Part shown: one piece after another, positions 54,337-63,504 of the stretch
How the letters are laid out: every line of letters begins with the position of its first letter
Position numbering within the stretch: position 1 is the stretch's first letter
Source of the DNA: JBBPZA01 sp963728925
GTDB lineage: Bacteria; Actinomycetota; Thermoleophilia; Solirubrobacterales; Solirubrobacteraceae
NCBI GenBank assembly: GCA_963728925.1
Contig: CAVSMB010000029.1
Location: forward strand, 1-64,000
Length of the DNA stretch: 64,000 nt
Reading direction: 5' to 3'
Program-made: the position numbers and the translations under genes
The notes under the pieces: model-generated
What the model was told of the DNA's origin: nothing
Seen by the model: only the letters and a program-made list of their open reading frames with translations
The model's database searches: none

Positions 54337-54747
54337 ATGCCGGAGCCGAAGCAGACGACGCAGACCAGGCAAGCCAACGGCGCCGCTCGCACGGCGATCT
54401 CGGATGGCATGGTCGCCCTGCTCAAGGAGTTCTACGGCGTGGGTCCCACGCAGGCGAAGACCTACTACCACGACGACCTCGTGGCCTGCCTCATGCGCGG
54501 CGGGTTCACGCGCGTCGAGCAGACGCTGCTCGAAGGTGGCCGGACCTCGGCGGTGATCCAGCAGCGCATGGAGTTCCAAGAGGTCATGCGCGACCGCTTC
54601 AGCGCGGTGATCGAGGAGGCCACCGGTCGCAAGGTCGTCGGCTTCATGAGCGGCAACCAGCAGGACCCCGACATGATCTGCGAGGTCTTCGTGCTCGCGC
54701 CGACCGACCTCTTCGACGGCGACGAGCTGCACCCACGCGGACCCTGA
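54337..54747 (+). CDS. MpsC/DUF2294-family protein
   Basis: 136 residues: SDGMVALLKEFYGVGPTQAK, TYYHDDLVACLMRGGFTRVE, VIQQRMEFQEVMRDRFSAVI and a C-terminal strand MICEVFVLAP. The family is described as a component of a sodium-translocating membrane-potential system, but is soluble and poorly understood. Divergent from a broken paralogue; GGAGGG lies 6 nt before the ATG. Confidence 0.75.
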   Translation: MPEPKQTTQTRQANGAARTAISDGMVALLKEFYGVGPTQAKTYYHDDLVACLMRGGFTRVEQTLLEGGRTSAVIQQRMEFQEVMRDRFSAVIEEATGRKVVGFMSGNQQDPDMICEVFVLAPTDLFDGDELHPRGP

Positions 54748-54863
54748 CTCGCCCGCTCCGCCTCGGTCGGGCGCCACGGCAATCGGAGTGGCGCACGCAT
54801 TGTTCGGCCTCGGGTACAGCACCGGACGGAGGGCATTCGCGCTGAGGTCCGGGTTCCGAAGTC

Positions 54864-55184
54864 ATGAGCCCGGGAGCGTCGCTTGACTTCACGGTGCCCC
54901 AGCTCGACCAGGCCCTGCGCCGCGCCGAAGCGGGCGCCGTCTTGATCGTCCTGGACCTGCGCGCTCGGGAGTTCATGGACTCGACCGGCGCGCACCTGAT
55001 CCTGGCTGCCGACCGCCGCATCCGCCGGGCGGGTGGGCGGCTCGTGATCGTTCGCGGCCCCGCCGAGCTCGACTGGTTCTTCGCGCTGATCGGCCTCGAC
55101 CGCGAGCTCGAGCTCGTCGACCAGGTGCCAGGCGGCCGCGCCCATGGGCCTGGCGCCGACGCTCTCCCGATCTTCACCTGGTGA
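54864..55184 (+). CDS. STAS-domain anti-sigma factor antagonist, N-terminus short
   Basis: 106 residues. The STAS core is present: VPQLDQALRRAEAGAVLIVL, DLRAREFMDSTGAHLILAAD with the phosphorylatable Ser of DSTG, and GGRLVIVRGP. The usual first strand (hxLxGELD) is missing upstream of the ATG, where a stop codon soon appears, so the gene may be 5'-truncated. SpoIIAA/RsbV-type proteins bind anti-sigma kinases; no partner is seen here. Confidence 0.6.
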   Translation: MSPGASLDFTVPQLDQALRRAEAGAVLIVLDLRAREFMDSTGAHLILAADRRIRRAGGRLVIVRGPAELDWFFALIGLDRELELVDQVPGGRAHGPGADALPIFTW

Positions 55185-55329
55185 TCGATCCGTCCCCGAG
55201 GGCGGCTCGCGGGGAGCTCTCCGGGCGGTTGCCCATCTCCGGCTACACCGGGGCGCTGCCGTTCGCCCGCGGCCTCTAGAGATGCTCGCGGGCCCGGCTA
55301 GCGGCTCGCACTATCGTCTCCGCTCGGCC

Positions 55330-56868
55330 ATGAGCTACTACGTGACCACGCCGATCTACTACGTGAACGCGGCGCCGCACCTCGGGCACGTGTACACCAC
55401 GATCGGCGCCGACGTGCTCGCCCGCCACATGCGCCAGCGCGGCGAGGACGTGTTCTTCCTCACCGGCACCGACGAGCACGGCGAGCCGGCCGTCCAGGCG
55501 GCCGAGCTCCAGGGCATCACCCCCCGCGAGCTGGGCGACCGCAACGCGCCGCGCTTCCGCGAGGCGATGGAGCGCGCGGGCGCGTCGTTCGACTTCTTCA
55601 TCCGCACCACCGACCCCGAGCACGAGGCGAAGGTCGCCGAGATCCTGCAGCGCGTGCATGACAACGGGCACGTCTACGCCGGGACCTACGAGGGGTGGTA
55701 CTGCCCGCGCTGCGCCGACTTCAAGACGGACTCCGAGATCGCCGAGGGCAACACCTGCCCGATCCACGGCATCGCGCTCGAGTGGCAGCAGGAGGACAAC
55801 TGGTTCTTCCGCCTGTCCTCCTTCCAGGAGCCGCTCGAGCGGCTGCTTGCCGAGGACTCCGACTTCGTCGTCCCGCGCGCGCGGCGCAACGAGGCGCGCG
55901 CGTTCGTCGCCCAGGGCCTGCGCGACGTCTCGCTCAGCCGCTCGAAGATCAGCTGGGGCGTGCCCGTGCCCTGGGATCCCTCGCAGGTCTTCTACGTGTG
56001 GTTCGACGCGCTGCTCAACTACGTCACCGCACTGAGCTACGCGCGCCCCGGCGAGGACCTCACCGACCGCTTCTGGCCGGCGACCTTCCAGCTCGTCGGC
56101 AAGGACATCCTCAAGTTCCACGCGGTCTACTGGCCGGCGCTGCTCATGGCGGCGGGCTACGAGCCCCCGGAGCACCTCTTCGTTCACGGCTTCCTGCTGT
56201 CGCCGTCGGGCGAGGGCGGCGACGACGACGCCGCGGGCGGGACGCTCGAGAAGATGTCCAAGTCGAGGGGCAACGTGATCGACCCCTTCGAGGTCATCGA
56301 CGCCTTCGGCGCCGACGCCCTGCGCTTCTTCCTGCTGCGCGAGGTCTCCTTCGGCCAGGACGGCCCGGTGTCCCAGGCCGGCTTCGCGACGCGCTACGAG
56401 TCAGAGCTCGCCAACGAGTACGGCAACCTCGCCGGCCGCACGCTGGCGATGATCGCCCGCTACCGCGACGGCGTCGTGCCCGACGTCGACGTGGACCCGG
56501 TCCTGGGGTCCGACTTCGAGGGGCTTCGCGACCGAACCTGCGCACTGCTCGACCGCGCCGAGGTCACCGCCGCGCTCGACGAGGTGTGGCAGCGCGTGCG
56601 ACGGCTGAACCGCTACGTCGAGGAGCGGGCGCCGTGGCAGCTCGCCAAGGAGCCCGAGGCGGCGGACGAGCTCGACCGCACGCTGCGCTCGCTCGCCGAG
56701 GGCCTGCGCGTGATCACCGTGCTGCTGGCCGCCTACATGCCCGGGACGGCGCCCAAGCTGCTGGCGGCGCTGGGCCGGGAGGATCGCGCGGTCGCCGGGG
56801 CCGAGTACGGCGCCGCGCCGGGGGGCGCCCGCACGACCACGGTGGAGCCGCTCTTCCCGAAGCGGTGA
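55330..56868 (+). CDS. metG: Methionyl-tRNA synthetase
   Basis: 512 residues, class I synthetase with HLGH (HIGH motif) in AAPHLGHVYTTIGADVLARH, a zinc-knuckle region WYCPRCADFKTDSEIAEGNT with CPIHG, and KMSKSRGNVIDP. The C-terminal dimerisation domain of long MetG is absent, as in many actinobacteria. First gene of metG-tatD-rsmA-ispE. TATCGT lies 12 nt before ATG 55330. Confidence 0.95.
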   Translation: MSYYVTTPIYYVNAAPHLGHVYTTIGADVLARHMRQRGEDVFFLTGTDEHGEPAVQAAELQGITPRELGDRNAPRFREAMERAGASFDFFIRTTDPEHEAKVAEILQRVHDNGHVYAGTYEGWYCPRCADFKTDSEIAEGNTCPIHGIALEWQQEDNWFFRLSSFQEPLERLLAEDSDFVVPRARRNEARAFVAQGLRDVSLSRSKISWGVPVPWDPSQVFYVWFDALLNYVTALSYARPGEDLTDRFWPATFQLVGKDILKFHAVYWPALLMAAGYEPPEHLFVHGFLLSPSGEGGDDDAAGGTLEKMSKSRGNVIDPFEVIDAFGADALRFFLLREVSFGQDGPVSQAGFATRYESELANEYGNLAGRTLAMIARYRDGVVPDVDVDPVLGSDFEGLRDRTCALLDRAEVTAALDEVWQRVRRLNRYVEERAPWQLAKEPEAADELDRTLRSLAEGLRVITVLLAAYMPGTAPKLLAALGREDRAVAGAEYGAAPGGARTTTVEPLFPKR

Positions 56869-56899
56869 GCGCCCCGCGGAGCGCGATGATGGCCCCGAC

Positions 56900-57649
56900 G
56901 TGATCGACAGCCACGCCCACATCGACCACATCGAGCGGCCGGTGGCGGACGTCGTCGCCGACGCCGGGGCCGCGGGCGTGCGGCGCATCCTCGGCATCGG
57001 GATGGACGGCGCCACGTGCCGCGCGACGCTCGCGCTGGCCGAGGACTTCCCCCAGGTGTGGGTGGCGATCGGTCGCCACCCGAACTCCGCCACCGGCTTC
57101 GACGACGCCGACGCGGCGGAGCTCGCCGCGCTCGCGGCGCACCCCCGCTGCGTCGCCATCGGGGAGACGGGCCTGGACCACTACCGCGACCACGCGCCCC
57201 ACGAGGACCAGCTGCGAGCGTTCCACGCGCAGATCGCGCTCGCCCGCGAGACCGGCAAGCCGCTGATCATCCACACCCGCGCCGCCGACGATGAGACGAT
57301 CGCCACCCTGCGCGAGCGGGCGGCCGGGCTGCGGGTGGTGCTGCACTGCTTCTCGATGCCCGATCGCCTCGACGAGTGCCTGGAACAGGGCTGGTTCGCG
57401 TCGTTCGCCGGAAACGTCACCTACCCGAAGGCGACCGGGCTGCGCGAGGCGGCGCGCCGAGTCCCCGCCGGGCGCCTGCTGGTGGAGACCGACGCGCCCT
57501 ACCTCGCGCCCCAGCCCGTGCGCGGACGCCCGAACGAGCCCGCGCACGTCGTGCACACCGCCCGCGCGGTCGCACACGAGCGCGGCGAGGACTACGCGGA
57601 CCTCGAGCGCACGGTCGAGGCCGTCGCGCGGGAGCTGTTCGGGTGGTGA
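56900..57649 (+). CDS. tatD: TatD-family metal-dependent hydrolase
   Basis: 249 residues. Metal ligands visible: HxH in IDSHAHID, Glu in IGETGLDHY, His in IIHTRAADD and LHCFSMPDR, Asp in LLVETDAPYL. A TIM-barrel 3'-5' DNA/RNA exonuclease family; YcfH group. Starts GTG 32 bp after metG and overlaps rsmA as GTGA. Confidence 0.9.
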   Translation: MIDSHAHIDHIERPVADVVADAGAAGVRRILGIGMDGATCRATLALAEDFPQVWVAIGRHPNSATGFDDADAAELAALAAHPRCVAIGETGLDHYRDHAPHEDQLRAFHAQIALARETGKPLIIHTRAADDETIATLRERAAGLRVVLHCFSMPDRLDECLEQGWFASFAGNVTYPKATGLREAARRVPAGRLLVETDAPYLAPQPVRGRPNEPAHVVHTARAVAHERGEDYADLERTVEAVARELFGW

Positions 57650-58485
57650 CCGGGGAGGCGCCGGCGCGGCCGAGCCAGCCGACCCTGCGGCGGCTGCGCG
57701 ATTTCGGCCTGCGGCCCAAGCGGTCGCTGGGCCAGAACTTCCTCGTGGACTCGAACATCCTCGGGGTCATCGAGCGGGCGGCGGAGCTCGAGCCCACCGA
57801 CGTCGTGCTCGAGATCGGCGGGGGCGTCGGCGTGCTCTCCGAGCACCTCGCGCCGCGCTGCGCGCACCTCCACGTCGTCGAGCTCGACGCCGAGCTGGAA
57901 CCCGCGCTGCGCGACGCGCTCGCGCCCTTCACGCAGCGCACGACGTTGCACATCGCCGATGCTATGACCCTCGATCTCGCGGCCCTGCGGCCCGCGCCGA
58001 CCAAGGTGGTGGCCAACCTGCCCTACGGCATCGCCGCGACGGCGATCCTGCGCACCATCGAAGTTCTGGGGGCGATCGATCGCTGGGTCGCGATGGTACA
58101 GCGCGAGGTCGGCGAGCGGCTGGCCGCCGCCCCCGGCGGAAAGGCGTACGGGGTGTCCTCGGTGCTCGCCCAGCTCGCCTGCGACGTGCGCGTCCTGCGT
58201 CCGATCTCGCGCTCGGTCTTCTTCCCGGTGCCCAACGTCGACTCGGCGCTCGTCGTCCTCGAGCGGCGCGCGCCCGCGGCCGAGCCGGCGCTGCGAGCCT
58301 TCGTCCGGGCCGCCTTCGCACACCGTCGCAAGGCGCTCGCCGGGTCGCTCGCGCTGGCCGGCGATCCCGCGCCGCGCGAGGCGGTCCGTGCCGCCCTCGT
58401 GCGCCTCGGCCAGCCGGCCGACGCGCGCGCCGAGCGCCTCTCGCCCCGCGAGCTGCGGGCCCTGTACGCGGAGCTGCGTGCGTGA
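57646..58485 (+). CDS. rsmA: 16S rRNA A1518/A1519 dimethyltransferase
   Basis: 279 residues: SLGQNFLVDSNILGVIERAA, SAM motif LEIGGGVGVLSEHLAPRC, and the catalytic NLPYGIAATAIL, the NPPY-type motif. RsmA (KsgA) dimethylates two adenines in helix 45 of 16S rRNA as a late assembly checkpoint. GTG overlaps tatD as GTGA; overlaps ispE in the same way. Confidence 0.95.
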   Translation: MTGEAPARPSQPTLRRLRDFGLRPKRSLGQNFLVDSNILGVIERAAELEPTDVVLEIGGGVGVLSEHLAPRCAHLHVVELDAELEPALRDALAPFTQRTTLHIADAMTLDLAALRPAPTKVVANLPYGIAATAILRTIEVLGAIDRWVAMVQREVGERLAAAPGGKAYGVSSVLAQLACDVRVLRPISRSVFFPVPNVDSALVVLERRAPAAEPALRAFVRAAFAHRRKALAGSLALAGDPAPREAVRAALVRLGQPADARAERLSPRELRALYAELRA

Positions 58486-59312
58486 CCGCGCTGCACGAGT
58501 CCGCGCCCGGCAAGGTCAACCTGTGCCTCTTCCTCGGGCCCAGGCGCCCCGACGGCCGACACGAGCTCGTGTCGGTCCTCGAGCCCCTGACGCTGGCCGA
58601 CGAGCTCGAGCTCGAACCGGGCCTCGCCGGCGCGCCCGACGAGGTCGTCTGCTACGGCGTCGAGGGCCCCAACCTCGCCGCCTCGGCGCTCGCGGCCTTC
58701 CGCACCGCCGCCGGGTGGGACGCCGACCCGGTCCGCCTCACCATCGCCAAGCGGGTGCCGGTGGCGGCGGGCATGGGCGGGGGCTCGAGCGACGCGGCGG
58801 CAACGCTGCGCCTCGCGGCTCGCGCGGCCGGGCGCGGGGAAGAGCTGCTCGCCGGGCTGGCCCCGGAGCTGGGCGCGGACGTCCCGGCGCTCCTGCCCGG
58901 CGGGCCCGTGCTCGTGGGCGGCGCGGGAGAGCGGGTACGACCACTCAGGCCGCTGCCGCACCATACGCTGCTCGTGCTGCCCTCCGCCCTCCAGCTCGCC
59001 ACCGCCGACGTCTACCGCGAGGCCGACCGCCTCGGGCTCCAGCGCGACGCGGCCGACCTGCACCAACTCCTCGGCGAAGTCGAGGCGCGCCTGGACGCCG
59101 GCGAGCTGCCGCCGCTCGTCAACGACCTCGAGCCGGCCGCGAGCCGCCTGTGCCCGTCCGTCGGTGACGCGCTCGCCGCACTGCGCGAGGCCGGCGCGCA
59201 GCACGCCATGGTCAGCGGCTCGGGCCCGACGACCTTCGGCGTCTTCGCCGGCGACGGGGCGCGCGCGGCGGCCCCCCGCCTCCCCGGCTCGATCGACGCA
59301 GCGCCGGCGTGA
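58482..59312 (+). CDS. ispE: 4-diphosphocytidyl-2-C-methyl-D-erythritol kinase
   Basis: 276 residues, GHMP kinase: PGKVNLCLFLGPRRPDGRHE, ATP-binding VPVAAGMGGGSSDAAATLRL and the C-terminal VSGSGPTTFGVF. Third kinase-type step of the MEP isoprenoid pathway, so this organism makes isoprenoids by the non-mevalonate route. GTGA overlaps at both ends. Confidence 0.95.
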   Translation: MTALHESAPGKVNLCLFLGPRRPDGRHELVSVLEPLTLADELELEPGLAGAPDEVVCYGVEGPNLAASALAAFRTAAGWDADPVRLTIAKRVPVAAGMGGGSSDAAATLRLAARAAGRGEELLAGLAPELGADVPALLPGGPVLVGGAGERVRPLRPLPHHTLLVLPSALQLATADVYREADRLGLQRDAADLHQLLGEVEARLDAGELPPLVNDLEPAASRLCPSVGDALAALREAGAQHAMVSGSGPTTFGVFAGDGARAAAPRLPGSIDAAPA

Positions 59313-60904
59313 AGCCGCTCCCGCTGATCGCGGCCGCTCTGCTCGCCGCCTGGCTGGTCTGGCGCTGGCGGCGGCGCTCCAACGTGGAGCGCGTGATCGG
59401 CGTGCTCGTGGTCGCCGCGCTCACGGTCTACGGAGCCGGGCTCGTGCACCCCCCGAGCCTCGAGTCGATCATCGAGGACCTCGGGACCAGGCTGGGCAAG
59501 TGGACCTACCTGCTCGTGGGCGCCATGACGTTCCTGGAGACAGGGGCGTTCCTGAGCTTCGTCGCACCCGGCGAGTTCACGATCCTCTTCGGCGGGCTGG
59601 TCGCCGGCCAGGGAAAGATCAGCGTGATCGTGCTCATCGGGATCGTGTGGTTCTGCGCGGTCCTGGGCGACACCACGAGCTTCTACATCGGTCGGCGGCT
59701 GGGCCGCGACTTCCTCATCCGCCACGGCGAACGGGTGAAGATCACCGAGGAGCGCCTCGTGCAGGTCGAGCGCTTCTACGACCGCCACGGCGGCGTGACG
59801 GTGTTCATCGGGCGCTTCGTCGGCTTGTTGCGGGCGCTCGGGCCGTTCATCGCCGGCGCCTCCAAGATGCCCTACCGGCGCTTCCTGCCCTACGACATCC
59901 TCGGCGGGGGCCTGTGGGGCACGGCGCTCGTGCTGCTCGGCTACATCTTCTGGCGCAGCTTCGACCGCCTCAAGACGCTCGTCGGGCAGGGCTTCCTCGT
60001 CCTCGGAACGCTGATCGCACTCGTCGTCGGCGTCGTGGTGGCCGTGCGCTTCCTCCGCGTTCCCGAGAACCGCGACAAGGCCGGGGCGTGGCTGGACGAG
60101 CAGGAGGCCAAGCCGGTCGCGCGGCCGTTCGTGCGCGCCGGCCGGCGGGTGTACCGCGGCGTGATCCGTCCGCTGGGCACACGCGCCGAGGCGCCGCTGC
60201 GCTTCCTGTACGGGCGCGTGACCCCCGGCGGCCTGGGCCTCGAGCTCACGACCCTGCTCGCCGTCGCTGCGGTGGGCAGCTTCGCCTTCTTCGGTCTCGG
60301 CTCGCTCGTGAGCGGGGAGGCCCCGGGGACGCTGGACATGCGCTTTCTCTCGCGTGCCCAGAACCTCTACGACCGCACCGGGGTCGACGTCGCGAAGCTG
60401 CTCACGGCGCTCGGCTCGCTGGCGGTCACCGGGCCGGTGACGCTGGTCGCTTCGGCGTGGCTCGCCGTCCGCCGCCGCTTCGCGCTCGCGATCGCTCTCG
60501 TCGCCGGGCTCGTCCTCACCTACGCCGGGGTGCACCTGGGCAAGGTCGCGGTCGACCGACCGCGACCGGTCGAGGCGCTGATCGACGCCGCCGGTTCGTC
60601 CTACCCGTCCGGTCACGCCGCGTACTCGATCGTCTACGTGGCGGTCGCGGCGGCGATCCTGAAGGCGGTCCCGGGCCTCGTGCGCCGGACGCTGCTGATC
60701 ACCGTCGCGATCGTCCTCGCGGCGCTCATCGGCTTGACCCGGGTCTACCTCAGAGCCCACTTCCTGACCGACGTGCTCGGCGGCTGGGGCCTGGGGGCGA
60801 TGAGCTTCTCGCTGTGCGGGATCGTCGCCCTTGTCGTCGGCTACGTGCGCCAGAATGGTCGTCAGCCCACGGCGCAAGCACCTGCCCGCGCCACCTCGCG
60901 ATGA
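59309..60904 (+). CDS. DedA - PAP2 phosphatase fusion membrane protein
   Basis: 531 residues. First half (about 45-225): a DedA/SNARE-associated domain (GAFLSFVAPGEFTILFGGLV; VFIGRFVGLLRALGPFIAGA). Second half (about 330-515): a PAP2 domain with all three motifs, KVAVDRPRP, SYPSGHA and TRVYLRAHFLTDV. DedA proteins flip lipid carriers such as undecaprenyl phosphate or phosphatidylethanolamine; PAP2 enzymes dephosphorylate lipid pyrophosphates. A fused flippase-phosphatase for undecaprenyl phosphate recycling is an attractive inference. GTG overlaps ispE as GTGA. Confidence 0.85.
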   Translation: MKPLPLIAAALLAAWLVWRWRRRSNVERVIGVLVVAALTVYGAGLVHPPSLESIIEDLGTRLGKWTYLLVGAMTFLETGAFLSFVAPGEFTILFGGLVAGQGKISVIVLIGIVWFCAVLGDTTSFYIGRRLGRDFLIRHGERVKITEERLVQVERFYDRHGGVTVFIGRFVGLLRALGPFIAGASKMPYRRFLPYDILGGGLWGTALVLLGYIFWRSFDRLKTLVGQGFLVLGTLIALVVGVVVAVRFLRVPENRDKAGAWLDEQEAKPVARPFVRAGRRVYRGVIRPLGTRAEAPLRFLYGRVTPGGLGLELTTLLAVAAVGSFAFFGLGSLVSGEAPGTLDMRFLSRAQNLYDRTGVDVAKLLTALGSLAVTGPVTLVASAWLAVRRRFALAIALVAGLVLTYAGVHLGKVAVDRPRPVEALIDAAGSSYPSGHAAYSIVYVAVAAAILKAVPGLVRRTLLITVAIVLAALIGLTRVYLRAHFLTDVLGGWGLGAMSFSLCGIVALVVGYVRQNGRQPTAQAPARATSR

Positions 60905-61119
60905 GCTCCACCTCGATCACCTATCTCGTCATCGCCGTCGCGTCGGTGCTCGGGCTTGCGGCCTTCGTCGCGCTCATCGCGCGGCCGGCGTGGCAGAGCT
61001 ACGGCCGCCTGTGGGAGCGGCTCGCCGCCAGCTTCCTTACGCTGTACGCGCTGGCGAGCTTCGTGGGCCTCGGGGTGCTCATCGGCGCGGCGATCTTCTT
61101 CTATTCTGACCGGGTCTGA
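60901..61119 (+). CDS. Small two-helix membrane protein
   Basis: 72 residues, two hydrophobic helices (ITYLVIAVASVLGLAAFVAL; FVGLGVLIGAAIFFYSD) joined by a polar loop. ATGA overlaps the stop of the DedA-PAP2 gene, so it is co-translated with it. Unrecognised; a candidate accessory subunit of the DedA-PAP2 protein. Confidence 0.65.
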   Translation: MSSTSITYLVIAVASVLGLAAFVALIARPAWQSYGRLWERLAASFLTLYALASFVGLGVLIGAAIFFYSDRV

Positions 61120-61172
61120 ACGGCTCGGCGGGCGGTCCGCGAGCGCCTCCTGCTCGTAGACTGGGCGGTTCC

Positions 61173-62441
61173 GTGTCCTCGAACGTGTCCCATCTGCCGG
61201 TCCCCCAGGGCGGCGGCGGCCAGGCGGCCGACGCGGCCGCGCTGGAGCCCGTCTGCGCCGTCGTGGAGGGTGGCGGCGGCCTGCTCGAGCTCGTCCGGAC
61301 GGCCGCTCGCTCGCTGGGGTGCAGCCTCGTGCTCGTCGATCGGGCGAAGGCCGTGCTCGCCGTCGCCGCGCGCTCGCCGGCCGAGGAGCACACGCTGATC
61401 ACGGGCGGTGCAGGGGTCGCGACGATCGAGCTGCGGGTCGCCGACGAGGTTGTCGGCCAGCTTCGCGCGCGAGCGCGCGGGACGGCGCCCCCGGCGGCGC
61501 TGCTGCGCGCCGTGGCGCTGCTGACGGCGCTCGAGGTCGAGCGCGTCCGCGGACCCGATCGCGCCTCGCGGCGGGCGACCGGCGCCTTCCTGCAGTCGCT
61601 CCTGACGCGAGAGATCACCGGCCGCGAGGACATCGTCGCCACGGCTGGCGAGCTCGGGGTCGACCTCGCCAGTGGCGGCATGATCGTCGTCGTGCGGGCC
61701 CACCACCTGGCGCCGGCCGAGGACGACTGGCGCGCGCGCCTCATCGCCGTCGGCGAGCGTGCCGCGCGCGCCACGGCGCCGGGCAGCCTCGTCGCGCTGC
61801 GTGGCGACGACGACGGCCCGATCGCGGAGATCGTCGTCCTCGTGCCCGAGCCCGACGAGGCAGCGGGCCGCCACGTCGCTGGCGTGGTCGTGCGCGAGCT
61901 CGAGGCCAACGTCGTCGGGGTGCGGGTCTCCGTCGGCCTCAGCCGTCTCGCCGTCGACCCGGTCGACCTGCACCGCGCCGGCAACGAGGCGCTGCTCGCC
62001 GCCAACGTCGCCGAGGGCGACGTCGCGCGGCCTGTCCTCGCCTTCGAGGAGACCGGCGCCTACCGGCTCCTGCTCCCCGCGATGAGCGAGGACCCCGCCG
62101 AGCTCGAGCGGTTCTTCGCGGAGACGCTCGAGCCGATCATCGCCTACGACACCCAGTACGAGACCGACCTGGTCCAGACGCTCGAGACCTACCTCGAATC
62201 CGACGGCAACGTGGCCGGGACAGCCCAGAAGCTCTACACCCACCGCCACACCGTGCGCTACCGACTCGAGCGGGTCCGCGAGCTCTCCGGCCACGACGTC
62301 GGCTCCAGCGAGGGGCGCGAGAAGCTGAGCCTCGGGCTGAAGGCCATGCGCGTCCTCGGCATCCCGCCGCCCCGCGGCCCCGCGTCCGAGTCGGGCGCCG
62401 CGGCCGGCCGCGTGCCGCGCGAGGCAAAGGACCGACTGTAG
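61173..62441 (+). CDS. CdaR/PucR-type transcriptional regulator
   Basis: 422 residues: an N-terminal sensor-like region, a middle GGDEF-like CdaR domain (about 140-310, with IVVVRAHHLAPAEDD and LFEETGAYRLLLP-type region) and a C-terminal PucR helix-turn-helix (VAGTAQKLYTHRHTVRYRLE, about 350-370). These regulators control diverse catabolic genes in actinobacteria. GTG 61173 is preceded by TAGACT 10 nt upstream. Target genes unknown; the cyclase-family gene next door is a candidate. Confidence 0.8.
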   Translation: MSSNVSHLPVPQGGGGQAADAAALEPVCAVVEGGGGLLELVRTAARSLGCSLVLVDRAKAVLAVAARSPAEEHTLITGGAGVATIELRVADEVVGQLRARARGTAPPAALLRAVALLTALEVERVRGPDRASRRATGAFLQSLLTREITGREDIVATAGELGVDLASGGMIVVVRAHHLAPAEDDWRARLIAVGERAARATAPGSLVALRGDDDGPIAEIVVLVPEPDEAAGRHVAGVVVRELEANVVGVRVSVGLSRLAVDPVDLHRAGNEALLAANVAEGDVARPVLAFEETGAYRLLLPAMSEDPAELERFFAETLEPIIAYDTQYETDLVQTLETYLESDGNVAGTAQKLYTHRHTVRYRLERVRELSGHDVGSSEGREKLSLGLKAMRVLGIPPPRGPASESGAAAGRVPREAKDRL

Positions 62442-62623
62442 GCGGGCCCCGGGCGGACGCGCCCCCGCCGGTTCAACCGCAAGGTTTCCGGGAGCGCTGC
62501 GTTTCCGGCTGTTGACCCCCCAGCAGCAGGGATGGGGACGTCACCGGCGGAGGGCGGGCAAGCTCGCGGCCACGGACGGCCGGAGCGGCCCGCTCTCCGC
62601 CGGCTCATGCACGCGCGTGGCAG

Positions 62624-62629
62624 TACGCT
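62624..62629 (+). promoter_or_regulatory. -10-like TACGCT before the cyclase-family gene
   Basis: TACGCT ends 6 nt before GTG 62636, with no Shine-Dalgarno sequence. Confidence 0.4.
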
Positions 62630-62635
62630 GGCGAG

Positions 62636-63394
62636 GTGGCGCTTGTCGACCTCTCCGCGCCGATCCGATCGAGCCCTGAGGGCACCCCGCCGCTGCTCGG
62701 CGTCCGGGTGACCTTCGCCGCCCACGCCGAGGGCGCCGCCACCATCGAGCAGCTCTTCGGGGTGCCTGCGGGGCTGTTGCGCGACGGCGAGGGCTGGGCG
62801 GTCGAGGAGCTGGCGCTCGGCACCCATAACACCACGCACGTCGACGCGCCGTGGCACTACAACAGCACGATCGGCGGCGAGCGCGCGCAGACGATCGACG
62901 AGCTGCCGCTCGAGTGGTTCTTCGGCCCGGGTGTCGTCCTCGACATGCGGGCCAAGGAGGACGGCGACCCGATGACCGCCGCCGACGCCCAGGGCGAGCT
63001 CGAGCGGATCGGCCACGAGCTGTCGCCAGGCGACATCGTGCTCGTCCGCACCGGTCGCGACGCCTTCTACGAGGAGCCCGACTACATCGCTCGCGGGCCC
63101 GGCGTCACCGCCGAGGCCACGCGCTGGCTCTACGACCGCGGCGTGCGCGTGATGGGCGTCGACGCCTGGGGCTGGGATGCGCCGCTGCACCTCCAGGCCC
63201 AGCGCGCGGTGGCGGAGGACCGCGCCGGCATCTTCTGGGAGGCCCATCAGTGCGACCTCGCGTACTCGCAGATCGAGCGCCTCGTCAACCTCGGTGCGCT
63301 GCCGCTCCGCGGCTTCCAGGTCGCCTGCTTCCCGCTCAAGCTCGAGGGCGGCAGCGCCGCGCCGGCCCGCGTCGTCGCGCTCGTGCCGGACTGA
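62636..63394 (+). CDS. Cyclase-family hydrolase (kynurenine formamidase fold)
   Basis: 252 residues: DLSAPIRSSPEGTPPLLGVR, the family metal site LGTHNTTHVDAPWHY, DIVLVRTGRDAFYEE and GVDAWGWDAPLHLQ. The fold covers kynurenine formamidase and isatin or polyketide hydrolases that use a metal held by the HxxxxHxDxxxH pattern. Substrate unknown. Leaderless start at GTG 62636. Confidence 0.8.
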   Translation: MALVDLSAPIRSSPEGTPPLLGVRVTFAAHAEGAATIEQLFGVPAGLLRDGEGWAVEELALGTHNTTHVDAPWHYNSTIGGERAQTIDELPLEWFFGPGVVLDMRAKEDGDPMTAADAQGELERIGHELSPGDIVLVRTGRDAFYEEPDYIARGPGVTAEATRWLYDRGVRVMGVDAWGWDAPLHLQAQRAVAEDRAGIFWEAHQCDLAYSQIERLVNLGALPLRGFQVACFPLKLEGGSAAPARVVALVPD

Positions 63395-63504
63395 GGAGGG
63401 TGTGCGTGGCGAGCCGCGCACCGCCTTCCGTGTGACCAGCCGCTACGTCGTGGCGACCGCGCGCCGCGCGGCTTGAGTCGCCGTCACCGCGGCTCCTGGG
63501 GCCC

